DNA from: Liopterus haemorrhoidalis
Lineage: Eukaryota > Arthropoda > Insecta > Coleoptera > Dytiscidae
DNA length: 64,000 bases
Reading direction: 5' to 3'
Assembly: GCA_963971575.1 (NCBI GenBank)
Contig: OZ020611.1
Span: forward strand, 61,723,381-61,787,380
Shown here: one piece after another, positions 31,817-42,799 of the stretch
Numbering within the stretch: the stretch's first letter is position 1
Layout: each line of letters starts with the position of its first letter
The notes under the pieces: model-generated
Told to the model about the DNA's origin: nothing
Databases searched by the model: none
Seen by the model: only the letters and a program-made list of their open reading frames with translations
Position numbers and translations under genes: made by a program

Positions 31817-34666
31817 ATGGATAATAGCTGTATCGAAATTTTTCACATAAATATACGTAGTATTAGAAAACATTTTGATGAATTTCTATTACATTTACAC
31901 AGTCTCAATTACAAATATAAAATAATGATTTTAACAGAGGTATGGATATTTCAGGAAGAAATTAATAGGTATGCAATTCCGGGCTACGAAATCCTACTCC
32001 AGCCACGAAATAGCGACCAGTCTGGTGGTACTATTATGTACATAGCATTAGAATTAAAATACAATCACAGTAATTTTATCTCTTCCTACGGAGAAGGTAT
32101 TAATGTATCTATTAAAATTAACATTAGCGGGAAACCAGAAAACATGTCAATCTTTGGACTGTACAGAAATGGCAACTTTAATTTTAACAACATTAGACAT
32201 GAATTTGAAGGTATCTTAAAAAACTCTAGCGATCCGGCCTTAGTAATTGGAGATATCAATATTGATATTTTAGAAAATACTCCGGAAATGCTAATGTATA
32301 TGTCCTTACTTGCGGCTTATGGATACAAATCACATATAAACGAACCAACAAGAGTTACCTTGCAAAGTGCGACATGTCTAGATCATGTGTTTGTAAAAAA
32401 TTCTAAAAATCTAACGTTTGTCACTAAAGTTGTTCAAATAGGTATCACAGACCACTTTGGTACGTTAGTGAAATGTCTTGTTAATCCAATTCAGGTAAGA
32501 ACAGTACTTTACTCTAGAATAACAGATTTCAAAATGCTCCGACGGTGTTTATTAGCACAAGACTGGTCTGAAGTTTATAATGAACAGAACGTAAATAAAT
32601 CCCTCGACATTCTCTATGACATATATAATCGGTCAATTGAGTCCTCATCCTATATTAAAAGTAGTAGCAATAAAATATATAAAAGAAACCCATGGATAAC
32701 TGTCATGCTGATCTCTAAAATTAATTATAAAAACCATATATTTAAGAAAATGAAACAGCATAGAAGTAATTTAGAGCTGTTAAATCTTTATAAAGCGCTT
32801 TCCAAAGAAGTTACATGTTTGATAAGAAAAGAAAAAAGAATTTACTATACGAAACAAATAGAATCAGCGAAAGGTAACAGCAGAAAATATTGGTCAGTTA
32901 TTAAAAATATCACAAATGAACAAAAAGACGTAATAAAGAACATAACTGTAGATAACAAATTGCTAAATTTAAATGATGAAAGTGAGAAAATAGTAAATAA
33001 ATTCAATGAATATTTTCTTGATATTCCAGGAAAATTATTAAATGCTGAATATGGATCAGATTTATTTGAACCATATGCGATTCCTGAGTCAAATTGTAGT
33101 TTTTGCTTCTCAGATTTTACTATTCATGAAATTTGGAAAGTAATTTATAAGATGAAAAACAAAAACAGCACGGGTTTAGATGGTATTAATATAATAACCA
33201 TCAAAAACAATATAGACATCTTTCTCCCCTTATTGCACTACATCTTTAACTTATCCGTAAATAGAGGCACGTTTCCAGAAAAACTTAAAATTGCCTGTGT
33301 TACTCCCGTTTTTAAATCCGGCGACAGGACCAACATGGATAATTATAGACCCATCTCCGTGTTAAATACGTTTTCAAAAATATTAGAGAATGTTATGCAT
33401 GCTAGAATTTTAGAATATTTTGAAACAAATAACTTATTATCCGTTCACCAGTATGGCTTCTTGCCTGGATTGGGTACAGACATTGCTATTGAACGGCACG
33501 TAACTGAAATTGTTAAATCGGCAGATTGTAACAAACCAACTGCTGCCCTGTATGTAGATTTAAGAAAGGCATTTGACATAGTGGATCACAAAATTCTAAT
33601 TATGAAATTGAATAAGTATGGTTTTTACAGCTATACACTCCAATGGCTTAAATCCTATCTCACCCATAGAAAACAAGTAACCAAAATTGAAAATGCAAAG
33701 AGTACAGAAGGGGTTGTTAAATTCGGAATACCCCAAGGCGGAGTACTGGGTCCGTTATTATTTATAATCTACATGAACGATTTATTACAACTAAAGTTTT
33801 ACTCATCCATCTTTGCATATGCCGACGACACAGCACTTATACATGCAGCGGAAAATTTAAATTCTTTATCGAGCCATCTCAATTCCGATCTTAATCTTCT
33901 CACCACCTGGTTAATTAATAATCGTATGATTATTAATGCTTCCAAAACAAAAGGCATCTATTTTGCTTACAAGACTTCTACTTCGAAAAATCTTAATAAT
34001 AGTCTTCACATCAAATGTCATCGTCATAAGTGTATTTACCATTGCTCGTGCGAAAATATAGAAATCGTAAACTCTATTAAATACTTAGGCGTTACTATTG
34101 ATTCTGGTTTAAAATGGGATATTCATATAAATGAACTATCAAACAGGTTAAGACAGATTAATTATAAATTATTCTACATGAAAAATATCCTTCCATTGAC
34201 GGAGGTAAAAAAGCTTTATGTTGCTTGGTACGAAGCCACCCTGAGGTATGGCATCATACACTGGGGTGGTACCTACCCGACATTATTAAATCACTTAAAG
34301 ATTTGTCAAAAAATGGCTTTACGAACCATATGCGGAGCTCGTAAGTATGATAGCTCTGCTCCTTTGTTTGAAGAACTGCAGGTGATGAATTTGCAACAAT
34401 TATACGAATATAGTACTATAAACTTCGTTAAAAGATTTTTTTCAACTTTTAAAATAAAAATGGTTAACGCGCGAACTAGGTCTTCAAATCTGTTGCAGCT
34501 AGAATTGCCAAAACTAAATAAAACCACTAGCAGGAATCAATGTTGCTATAGTGCGGTGCAACTAGTAAATTTAAGAAATAAAGACCTTGATTTCAGTCTT
34601 CAACATAAAAGGTTTTCAAAGTGCCTCAAAGATATGCTTCTCGGCAATTACAGTTCACCAGCATAA
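31817..34666 (+). CDS. LINE-1 ORF2: AP-endonuclease and reverse transcriptase
   Basis: About 949 codons from ATG 31817, uninterrupted. Endonuclease (residues about 5-220): HINIRSI, LTEVW with the catalytic E, GDINIDI, TCLDHVFV, and ITDHF with the D-H pair. RT (about 440-740): NYRPISVLNTFSKI, QYGFLPGLGTD, LYVDLRKAFDIVDHK (motif A), GIPQGGVLGPLLFIIY and FAYADDTALI with the catalytic ADD. A Cys/His-rich insert (CHRHKCIYHCSC) precedes KYLGVTID. The protein nicks DNA and copies LINE RNA at the nick. ORF1 damage makes autonomous activity unlikely. Confidence 0.95.
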   Translation: MDNSCIEIFHINIRSIRKHFDEFLLHLHSLNYKYKIMILTEVWIFQEEINRYAIPGYEILLQPRNSDQSGGTIMYIALELKYNHSNFISSYGEGINVSIKINISGKPENMSIFGLYRNGNFNFNNIRHEFEGILKNSSDPALVIGDINIDILENTPEMLMYMSLLAAYGYKSHINEPTRVTLQSATCLDHVFVKNSKNLTFVTKVVQIGITDHFGTLVKCLVNPIQVRTVLYSRITDFKMLRRCLLAQDWSEVYNEQNVNKSLDILYDIYNRSIESSSYIKSSSNKIYKRNPWITVMLISKINYKNHIFKKMKQHRSNLELLNLYKALSKEVTCLIRKEKRIYYTKQIESAKGNSRKYWSVIKNITNEQKDVIKNITVDNKLLNLNDESEKIVNKFNEYFLDIPGKLLNAEYGSDLFEPYAIPESNCSFCFSDFTIHEIWKVIYKMKNKNSTGLDGINIITIKNNIDIFLPLLHYIFNLSVNRGTFPEKLKIACVTPVFKSGDRTNMDNYRPISVLNTFSKILENVMHARILEYFETNNLLSVHQYGFLPGLGTDIAIERHVTEIVKSADCNKPTAALYVDLRKAFDIVDHKILIMKLNKYGFYSYTLQWLKSYLTHRKQVTKIENAKSTEGVVKFGIPQGGVLGPLLFIIYMNDLLQLKFYSSIFAYADDTALIHAAENLNSLSSHLNSDLNLLTTWLINNRMIINASKTKGIYFAYKTSTSKNLNNSLHIKCHRHKCIYHCSCENIEIVNSIKYLGVTIDSGLKWDIHINELSNRLRQINYKLFYMKNILPLTEVKKLYVAWYEATLRYGIIHWGGTYPTLLNHLKICQKMALRTICGARKYDSSAPLFEELQVMNLQQLYEYSTINFVKRFFSTFKIKMVNARTRSSNLLQLELPKLNKTTSRNQCCYSAVQLVNLRNKDLDFSLQHKRFSKCLKDMLLGNYSSPA

Positions 34667-35570
34667 TGATTCTATGGGACATTATTATTAATTTAACCTA
34701 TCAATTTACTTATCTATTTATTTATTTATTTATTTATTTGTTTACTGTAGTTAAATTGTTTTTATATCCTATTTAATTATTATTTTTTATTGTAATTTTA
34801 TACGCAGATATATATTTTATTTATTTAATACTTTATTTATTTAATTTTATTCTATTTTATTATCTATTTATTTATTATTTATTATTTTATTTCATTCATT
34901 CTCATTATTATTTTATTATATCATTTTTATTTATTATTTTATTATATCATTTTTCTTTATTGTTTTATTAAATTTTTACTCATCTATTTATCTATCTCAA
35001 TATCTCAGTTTCTGTATGCTATAAATGCCTTTCTTAAAATCTGCGAATATTCTGTGAAAAACTTTAGCTATCTATGTCTTATAAAAATGCTGGTAAATAC
35101 TATGTTTGTTAATAATTGTTTATTTATTTATCTTATTTATTTATTGTATTATTTATTATTTTATTGAGTGTTTTAATTTTTTATTCTCATTTTATTCTGT
35201 TTATTTATTAATTCTTTTATTTATTTAATTATTTATTTATTTATTTAATTATTTATTTATTATGAAGATCTGAAGAAAAAAAAAAAAAACACTTCTATAA
35301 ACTGCAAAAGGTAAAGTGAATTACAATTTTAATATTTCTATGTATGCTGAAAATGCTTCAATTGTAATGTGTGAACACTTGTGTCTATGTACGTAAAATT
35401 GTTAGTTAATAACATGTTTGTAACTGTTGTACACGCTCCGCGCGTGCTTTGTAGCACTTGGTGCGGTACACAGCGACTGAATGCCTAAAAAAAAAATGTA
35501 AAATTGTCTGATTGTTATGATGTATGTATTGATAATCTAAATTTAATAAACGATTTTGAACTTGAACTTG

Positions 35571-35573
<3 letters not shown>

Positions 35574-35662
<89 letters not shown>
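35574..35662. repeat. (CA)n array, right half of the split microsatellite
   Basis: Pure CA over about 89 bp between the LINE-1 3' tail and the R3 end word 'ggcacttcgaaaatagg'. Confidence 0.93.
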
Positions 35663-35665
<3 letters not shown>

Positions 35666-35800
35666 CACTTCGAAAATAGGTTTTTTTGATTCCCTGGACC
35701 ATGAAACGTGGCCATTCGTCAAAGTCTCGACATCGAAAATTTTCGCGATTACAATACTTGCCCCTTATATATTAAGGTCGGGCAAGTAAAAAGCATAGGT
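35663..35800 (-). repeat. R3 repeat, left-end part (inverted)
   Basis: The reverse complement of 16089-16225: ttcgaaaataggttttttt, ccctggaccatgaaacgtgg, gcgattacaatacttgcccc and cttatatattaaggtcggg. With 29113-29255 it brackets the microsatellite and LINE-1. Confidence 0.85.
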
Positions 35801-35866
35801 ATAAACCATTTTAAACATTTTCTATTAGAAAAAAAATACGGTATACGTACTCAGAACGTTTTAAAT

Positions 35867-36331
35867 TACGAGCGCTATTTGTGTTGTTTACAGTAACTTG
35901 AAAAAACTCGTCTCTGCTAAAAATTTAATTAAATCGTAAACATTTGCGAGCAATTATTTTTTACTTTCGACGTGGATTAACCCAACAACAGTGTATCGAT
36001 GAACTTAATTCGACTTTTGGTGATGAAGCACCATCAAGGACTACTGTTTATCAATGGTTTGCCGACTTCAATCGTGGCCGTAGTTCATCGCACTATTGCA
36101 TGAACATCTGGCCGTCAAAAAGATTTGTTCGCATAGGACCCCATATAATTTGAAAATCGCAATGGAGAAAGCCTCAATCGGAGTGAAAAAAGTGCTTCGA
36201 AAATTGGTTCAAATGCATGCAAAAGTGTATTGATCTTCATGGAAAATATTTTGAAAAACAATAAAGCCACTTTTATTGATAAATAATTGTTTTTGATTTC
36301 GAATTTCAAAATTTAAAAGGCAACCCTCGTA
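35867..36331 (+). pseudogene. Mariner C: internally deleted mariner
   Basis: It opens near TACGAGCGCTATTTG and ends AAGGCAACCCTCGTA, imperfect TIRs of the other mariners here. The transposase N-terminus reads FRRGLTQQQCIDELNSTFGD, EAPSRTTVYQWFADFNRGRS, then jumps by deletion to a LHEHL-like segment and to the C-terminal KWF/LQMHAKVY stretch in a shifted frame. The whole DDD core is lost. Confidence 0.85.
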
Positions 36332-36354
36332 TACGCTTTTTACATACACGTTTG

Positions 36355-36561
36355 TTTTTTACCGACCGCCAACATATATAAGGGAGTTATTGTGATCATA
36401 CTGATTTTGACATTTCAAGATTTCGATAGATCTCCACGAATTGAGATCCCTACATAACATTTTGATTATTTTTAGCATGATGTGTGTCGATCTGTCTGTC
36501 CGTTCGTCTGTCCGTCTGTCCGCCTGTCCGTCCGTCCTTCCGCCCTTCCGTCCGTCCGTCC

Positions 36562-36593
<32 letters not shown>

Positions 36594-37012
36594 GTCTGTA
36601 CGGGCAGAGCAAATTCGGCTGAAAGGATTTGCATGAAACTTCATATTTAAACTTTTGCCATCAACAGCACGAGTTGATCAACTTTTGGTAAAAATCGGTT
36701 GAGTAGAAATGAGAGTTTACTCGTATCGATTTTAAGATTTTTGCGATTTAGCAACAGAAAAATATTTCGAAAAAATGTATTTAACAAAGGTTGCTATAAA
36801 AGCAATAAATAACAACTTTTATTTGAGACATTTGAAAATTTTGAATAAAGTATATTTTTTCATACTTATATGTAACGTTTCCATGGTCATGATAAATAAT
36901 ATCTCTGTTAGAAAATATTTGGCCAAGTTATTTCTACTCTGCTGCTAGAATGTACTTTATACAAGTACTTTATGATGGCGGTTGGTCCTGTGGTGGCCAC
37001 AGCTGATTTTTT
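36355..37012 (+). repeat. R1 interspersed repeat, copy C (full length)
   Basis: Runs from TTTTTTACCGACCGCC through tacataacattttgatta, a TCTG/TCCG microsatellite (36487-36600), the unique arm, and GGCGGTTGGTCCTGTGGTGG, to a T-run. It has the same order and orientation as copy A. Confidence 0.85.
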
Positions 37013-37590
37013 TAGATGCTTTGTTAGACGTTTTTAGATGAAAGGTCGGTAAAAATATGTCTGTAGAGTCCAAATACATAAATAAATAAATAAAACAGGA
37101 CTTAAGCAACAAAAGTAAATATATTGCTGATATTCCCAAATTTTAATAACAATTTGAGAGTTAAATTCGTAACATTTAAATGTTATGAAAGTTATTTGAA
37201 GTAGATGGAATCTGCATATATTTCTACAGTAAAATACCTACTAACACATATATGTTTGGAATGTTTTAATGTATTAAATTTCCTTGCATTTATTATGGTT
37301 GCCATGTCTGTTTATGGAACTTCTCGACCGTGAAACAACATTTTGTATTTTTTTACCTGCAGGTTACTTCTGCCAAAATAAAAGGTGTAATGTCCACTTT
37401 TTATATTTTATTTATATTTTTGTTTGGTTTTATTTCTTGTCCTGGCTAGTTAAGTACTTTAATTTTATTTCTTAGAATGTCGCCATAAAGGCTATAAAAC
37501 GATTAAAAAGTTAAGTGCCATTTGAAACATAAAAGTGCAAAAAAGATTAAGATTTATAGATTAGAGATTTGAAATCTATATATGATTTTT
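37013..37590. other. No gene recognised
   Basis: AT-rich spacer between R1 copy C and mariner A; short frames only. Confidence 0.4.
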
Positions 37591-37595
37591 GCAAC

Positions 37596-38800
37596 TACGA
37601 GGGTTACCTTTAATGTTTTTTTTTTTGTAATATCGACCACTAGATACATTACTCGTGAAGGTTTTCGTCGGATGATTTTTTAAGATTTTAGTAAAGGCCT
37701 AACTCAACAACAATGCATAGATTCGCTTCGTTCAACTTTTAGTAATGAAGCACCATCAGAAAATAGTTTAACAATTGGTTTACAGAATTTCGTCATGGTC
37801 CTGCGTCCGTCAGTGATGAATCTTGTGAAGGTCAATCAAAATCGGTTGTGATTCAAAAAAACATCGATGCTGTGTGCAAAATGATTGAAGAAGATCGGCA
37901 TGTGACTTACCGTGAGATAGAGGCATCCTTTGGCATATCGCAGACTGCAATACATTCAATTTTGCATGAATATTTAGCTGTGAAAAAGATCTGATCCCGA
38001 TGGATTCCGCATAATTTGACCCTAGCTTAAAAAAAGGCTCGTGTTGATTGGTGTAAGAGAATGCTAAAAAAAATCAACCTAGGCACTGCAAAATCCGTAT
38101 ACGACATCGTAACTGGTGACGAAACTTGGATTTATTCATATGAACCGGAAACTAAGCAACAATCCAGGGTCTTCCAAGATGACTCGAAATCAACAAAAGT
38201 TGTTCGTTCACTAAATTCTTCCAAGAAAATAATCGCAACCATTCCTTTAGAGCAGAGGTTCTTAAACTTTTTATACTCGGAACGAGGGGTCCCGAGTAAG
38301 CTAGTTGCGGGAACTAGCCTAAAATATTTTCTGGACTCCCCCAAGAAATTTTTTGAAATAATATTTTAAATGTTCTTTATAATTTATTGTTTAATAATTA
38401 AGTTTATTGTAATTTTAAAAGCAAAAACTGGTAAAAAATAATGTTTTTTTTTTTAATTTCTGGGGGTCGGGACCCCCCGGTTAAGAACCGCTGCTTTAGA
38501 GGATCAAAGGACAGTTAATGCTGAAAGGAATACAACAATTTGTTTGCCAGAAATCATCGACAAAATCAGGAAAAACAACCCAAAACGTCGTATCATTCTT
38601 CATCATGACAATGCAAGCTCCCACACAGCATGTCAAACAACTGATTATATGAAGGAGTAAAACATCGAATTAATGTCTCATTGCCATGTTTTTGAGATAC
38701 CAACTTCAGAGTGAAAAAAATGTTTCGAAAATTGGTTTGAACGCATGCAAAAGTATATAAATCTTAAAGGCAAATATTTTCAAAACCACTAAAAAAGTTT
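37596..38800 (+). pseudogene. Mariner A: DD34D mariner transposase, dead, with a hAT insertion
   Basis: The left end TACGAGGGTTACCTTTAATG is mariner-like. Readable parts: TREGFRRM, LTQQQCID, then HVTYREIEASFGISQTAIHS, a frame with DIVTGDETWIYSYEPETK (first catalytic D), TIPLEQR interrupted by the hAT MITE, NAERNTTICLPEI, HHDNASSHTA (second D), then a deletion removing the third D and running into FEIPTSE*KKCFENWFERMQ. Multiple stops. The right TIR was not found. Confidence 0.88.
38253..38493. mobile_element. hAT-type MITE, 241 bp, in mariner A
   Basis: The ends CAGAGGTTCTTAAACTTT and GGTTAAGAACCGCTG are inverted. The exact 8-bp duplication ctttagag is at 38245-38252 and 38494-38501. The subterminal 'ggggtcccgag' and 'tcgggacccccc' are inverted. 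The same mariner octamer is the target in mariner B. Confidence 0.92.
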
Positions 38801-39639
38801 GCTCAAAAAAAAATAAAAAAAATAGTATATTAGTAGAAATCGCAAAACGATTGCGATTTCATTTACGTACGAAGAACTGAAAGAAACTTTAATATTAGAA
38901 TTAGAGAACATATAAGGGCAACTCAACAAAACTTATTCTAATGTTGCTAACACCTTTTAATTTTTTCATTAGATTTTCTCTTCTTTTAAATATTGTTTGT
39001 TGTGCGTACTAGTTACTAGTTTTAGGTACACATTTCAGTCACATATGTTAATTTATTCATTCTGAAGATGACCTAGCAGGCCGAAATGCGTAAAAATAAA
39101 ATACATGTAAAAAATAACCGAGTGTTTTTATTTTTGCCTTGTTCAAATGTTTAAACGAGTGCCTTCAACTAATTCAATTAATATTAAGAACAATATTACG
39201 CTACCGTCTACGCTACGTCAGATAATTATGTAATCAGAAGAACATGATCCCAATATTTATCTTGTTACTCAAGAAATTAACACATTTGAACAATTTGAAA
39301 GGATCTGCTGAGTTTTCAAATTAATGAGTCAATCGGAAGTTGATTCATATAAACTGGTAGTTGTACCAGTTGATTATTAATCTAGTCACATACTAATGTG
39401 ACGTTATTACAACATCAAGTAATAGCTTATAATAAAAATATATATTGTCCATTTCCTCTCAATACACGTAATTATACACAAAATGATGTTTAATACAAAG
39501 TCATTATTTAATAATATAAGCTGGCATTTAAATAGAATATTTTATTTTAAAACTATCTAAAAACATAGGCACATAAGAAAAATGACGACGAAAAACGATC
39601 AGGCTCAATTTCTGGTCGAAAATCAGATTGTGGTGCCAT
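38801..39639. other. No gene; a hammerhead-like motif near 39062
   Basis: Mostly AT-rich. At 39053-39090 the run CTGAAGA, tgacctagcaggcc and GAAA followed by tgcgta resembles the conserved core found in the ends of Penelope-like and related retroelements. Stem II (GACC/GGCC) has one A-C mismatch and stem I requires a two-base bulge. No reverse transcriptase of that type is nearby. Confidence 0.4.
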
Positions 39640-41196
39640 CTTGTAGCTTACTACAGACTTAATTCGCTTCCACTAAGAAAGATCGTAATATTCGTGAAAA
39701 CAAAAGGTGAAAAATTATCTTATCCAAACCGATTCTCTGAGCACAATCCAATGTATCCAGCAGACGTACAACCGAAACCACGTGGTCCAACAAATTCAAA
39801 GTAACTTCCACTCAGCATTAGATAAAGGTAACCAAATAACTCTGTTATGGAGACCCTCACATGTGGGAATTATGGGTAATGAGAAAGTAGACCAGGCAGC
39901 AAAAAACGCAACTTCAAGCAACGTTATCGATACAAAAATTATGCCATATGACTTTAAAAGCTTTGTAAAAAAGAAAACCAGCGAGAATTTCAACTCCTTC
40001 TGGAATACCTTCAATAATAATAAGTTAAGAAGAATAAAATCATCCATCAGCCACTGGTATACTCCTGATTAGAGATGGGTCGTTCATGAACGAACCGGCT
40101 CACTAAGCCGACTCAGTACACTGACCGAAGTGACACGGTTCACAAAATTGAAATGAGCCGGCTCACGGCTCACTGTATAGTTTTAAGTTTCAAGGATACG
40201 ATTGGTCGGGCGATTGTGAGCCGTGACCGGAGTGATCCGTATCTGGATCGATGTCATGTTGAACTTCGCGAGAACTCGGCTTGTAATGTATTATCATAAA
40301 TTGTATTATTTATTGTCATCAATTTGTAGGGCAGTTTATTTGAAACTAATAGGCTTAGTCTGTTTTCTTACAACCATACTATATAAAAATATTAAAAATA
40401 TTGCCCAAATCTCAGATGTCCGATTTATAAGGGCAATAAACATCGCCATAAACTTAACACATCTGGTTTAAAATACAGTAGCTACATAAAGTGAATTGTT
40501 TGTTTCAAAAATGTTAGATAAGAACCGGGGCTAAGCGATGTTCTACCTACGAGCGAACGACCGACAACTGACCGGGTCTAAGCGACGTTCTACCTACGAG
40601 CAAACGACCGACAACTGACCGGGTCTAAGCAAGAGCCGGGTCTAAGGAAGAGCTGGCTCTAAGCGACGTCTACCTACGAGCGAACGACCGACAACTGACC
40701 GGGTCTAAGCAAGAGCCGGCGCTAAGCGACGTTCTACCTACGAACGAACGACTGACCGACCTGTGTCTCGGGATCATGTTTACAGTTCATATATTGCAAG
40801 AACCGGCTCTAAGCGACGTTCTACCTACGAACTAACGACCGACCTGTGTCTCGAAAATATGTTTACTTAATAGGATCACTGAGCCGGATCAATGAACCGG
40901 CTCAACAAACTGAACGACCTCCACTGATCCGGTTCCGCAAACTGAGCCGAAATTCCCATCTCTACTCCTGATGACAGAAAAGAACAAATTTTAATGACTA
41001 GATTGCGAATAGGCCACACTCATTATGTGTGTATATAATTTACTGTGTATATAATTTTATGTAACTCAAAATTCCTGCTTACATCTGTAGTATAATGAAC
41101 TTAAAATTTAATGTAATATTTGAAACTGTTACGGGGTGTTAATGACCATGTAGTGGATACACCCCCAAAATAAACTTTAATTAAAAAAAAAAGCTG
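39640..41196 (+). pseudogene. 5'-truncated LINE: RNase H domain and 3' end, split by a hAT element
   Basis: 39707-40069 reads YLIQTDSLSTIQCIQQ and LLWRPSHVGIMGNEKVDQAA, the C-terminal half of the RNase H domain found in I/jockey-related LINEs, then SHWYTPD. It is interrupted by the 895-bp hAT element and resumes at 40965 with TPDDRKEQILMTRLRIGHTHY, then stops. The 3' UTR contains 'gttaatgaccatgtagtggat' and 'acacccccaaaataaactt' and ends in poly-A at about 41187-41196. 5' truncation and poly-A identify a dead-on-arrival LINE copy. Confidence 0.82.
40070..40964. mobile_element. hAT-type element, 895 bp, with internal tandem repeats
   Basis: The ends TAGAGATGGGTCGTTCATGA and GAAATTCCCATCTCTA are inverted. 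The exact 8-bp duplication ctcctgat is at 40062-40069 and 40965-40972. From 40531 to 40860 there are five variants of a unit 'gcgacgttctacctacgag' + 'cgaacgaccgacaactgacc' + 'gggtctaag', and 'accggctca' words fill both ends. No ORF is recognised. Confidence 0.9.
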
Positions 41197-41619
41197 AAAG
41201 ATGTGAGGTGCCGTTTAATAACAATCAAGATCCGCGGGCTGACGGGTAGACGGGAAAATATTCGCTCCCTTCATTCCTTGTGCCTGTCCACCATTCATTG
41301 CATTGCTAGTCGTTCATCACGTTAAGTCAATCGTGATGCTCAGCTTTCTATCAAGCATTGGTTTCTGAAAACATAAGAAAAGAAGTTGAAATTGACATCG
41401 AATTTGCTGACGAACTGCCTATTGATAAGATGAGAGTCTTTAACAGGAAATAACGAACAATGTCCACCCGTTTTCCTGAAAAATTAAAAAATTATTTCTT
41501 TACAATTTTGGTAATACAAAGTTTGTTGTTGGTGTTGATTTTTTTTTCGTACCTAAACCCAACAAAATCGATTTTAAACTTTCAAATTAAAATTCCAAAA
41601 AATTAGGTAAAATTTTATT
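41197..41619. other. No confident gene; small unidentified frame
   Basis: Around 41385-41450 the frame EVEIDIEFADELPIDKMRVF is open and could be a transposase fragment, but I cannot assign it. The remainder is non-coding. Confidence 0.35.
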
Positions 41620-42043
41620 TGGAACAAACTGTTTTAGTCCTTTTTAAAATATTTGCCTTCAAGATTTATACACTTTTACATGCGTTCAAACCAATTCTCG
41701 AAACATGTTTTCCAGTCTGAAGTTGGTATCTCAAATAGATGGTTTTCGATGGCTTCAAACAGCTTCTTGCGGTGATGAAAATCGCTGTCCACGTATTTTT
41801 TGTTTGACATTGGTAAGCAGAAGAAACTCGTTAGGGGATCAAATGAATACGGGCAACGAGACATTAATTCGATGTTTTTCTCCTTAAAATAATCAATTTT
41901 TTGACGTGCTGTGTGGTAGCTTGCATTGTCGTGATAAAGAATAATGCAACGTTTTTAGTTGTTTTTCCTGATTTTGTCGATGACTTCTGGCAAACAAATT
42001 GTTGTTTACCATTCAGCATTAACTGTTCTCCGATCTTCTAAAG

Positions 42044-42799
42044 CAGTGATTCTCAAAGTGGGCGATACCGCCCCCTGGGGGGCGCTTGAATGATACAGTG
42101 TGGCGATAGTAGCCTCGGGTGCATTTGGAGGGCATTGAAAATGATGAAGATTTGCTTACCTATTGTCAGCACTTGGATGCTCTCCATTCTGACTTCAACC
42201 AACGATTTGAAGATATTTTTAAAATGAACATGGGTTTTGGATCCTTTTTTAAGTGCAATCACTCCAAAATTACAAGAAGAACTGATGGAAATGAGACAAA
42301 TTACGAATTGAAATTTAAATTCAAAGACGACTACCAACAGTTCTGGCTGCAAATGCAGATTCCTACAGCTTATCCTGGGTTATGCGATATAATACAAAAG
42401 TTGTTAATTACATTTTCTTCGTCATATTTAGTGGAACGTGGGCTCAGTGCGGTCACAAATCTATTAACAAAAAAAAGAAACCGATTGCAAATAACTTATC
42501 GCGGTGATTTAAAAATACTGCTGACAAAAATAGAGCCAAAGATTGATACATTGATAAGCAACGCAACAGGTTCATCCTTCTCATTAGATGAGAATATGAT
42601 TTTAATAAATAATTTTTAATTTTAATATTCTAGGTGTATTTTTTAGAACATCTTTCTTATATATTTTAGAACGTAGGTAGAAATATAGATACATATATCT
42701 TTCTGTTTGTTCGTTTAAAGAATGTAGATTTCCAGGGGGCGCTGAGCTAATTTTTTTCTGAAAAGGGGGCGTTAGACCAAATAAGTTTGAGAACTACTG
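42044..42799 (+). mobile_element. hAT (Buster-like) element, internally deleted, 756 bp
   Basis: The ends CAGTGATTCTCAAAGTGGGC and AGTTTGAGAACTACTG are inverted. The duplications ttctaaag (42036-42043) and ctctaaag (42800-42807) differ at one base. It carries a transposase C-terminal fragment. In mariner orientation its target is ctttagag, the same homologous octamer used by the MITE at 38253. Confidence 0.9.
42119..42619 (+). pseudogene. hAT transposase C-terminal fragment (ZBED5/Buster-like)
   Basis: About 166 codons. It contains FNQRFEDIFKMNMGFG, DDYQQFWLQMQIPTAYPGL, then LLITFSSSYLVERGLSAVTN, LLTKKRNRLQI and YRGDLKILLTKIEP. This is the hAT dimerisation region with the S-S-Y-L-x-E-x-G-x-S-A motif shared with ZBED5-type proteins. 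The N-terminal BED finger and the catalytic region are gone, so it can bind partners at most. It reads from the element's left end and is open to a normal stop. Confidence 0.85.

Noticed and set aside
35406..35789. Poly-(Thr-His) and poly-(Val-Cys) frames
   Set aside because: Translation of the 89-bp CA array; no protein meaning.
41385..41455. EVEIDIEFADELPIDKMRVF as part of a hAT (ZMYM-like) transposase
   Set aside because: Too short and no diagnostic motif; left unassigned.
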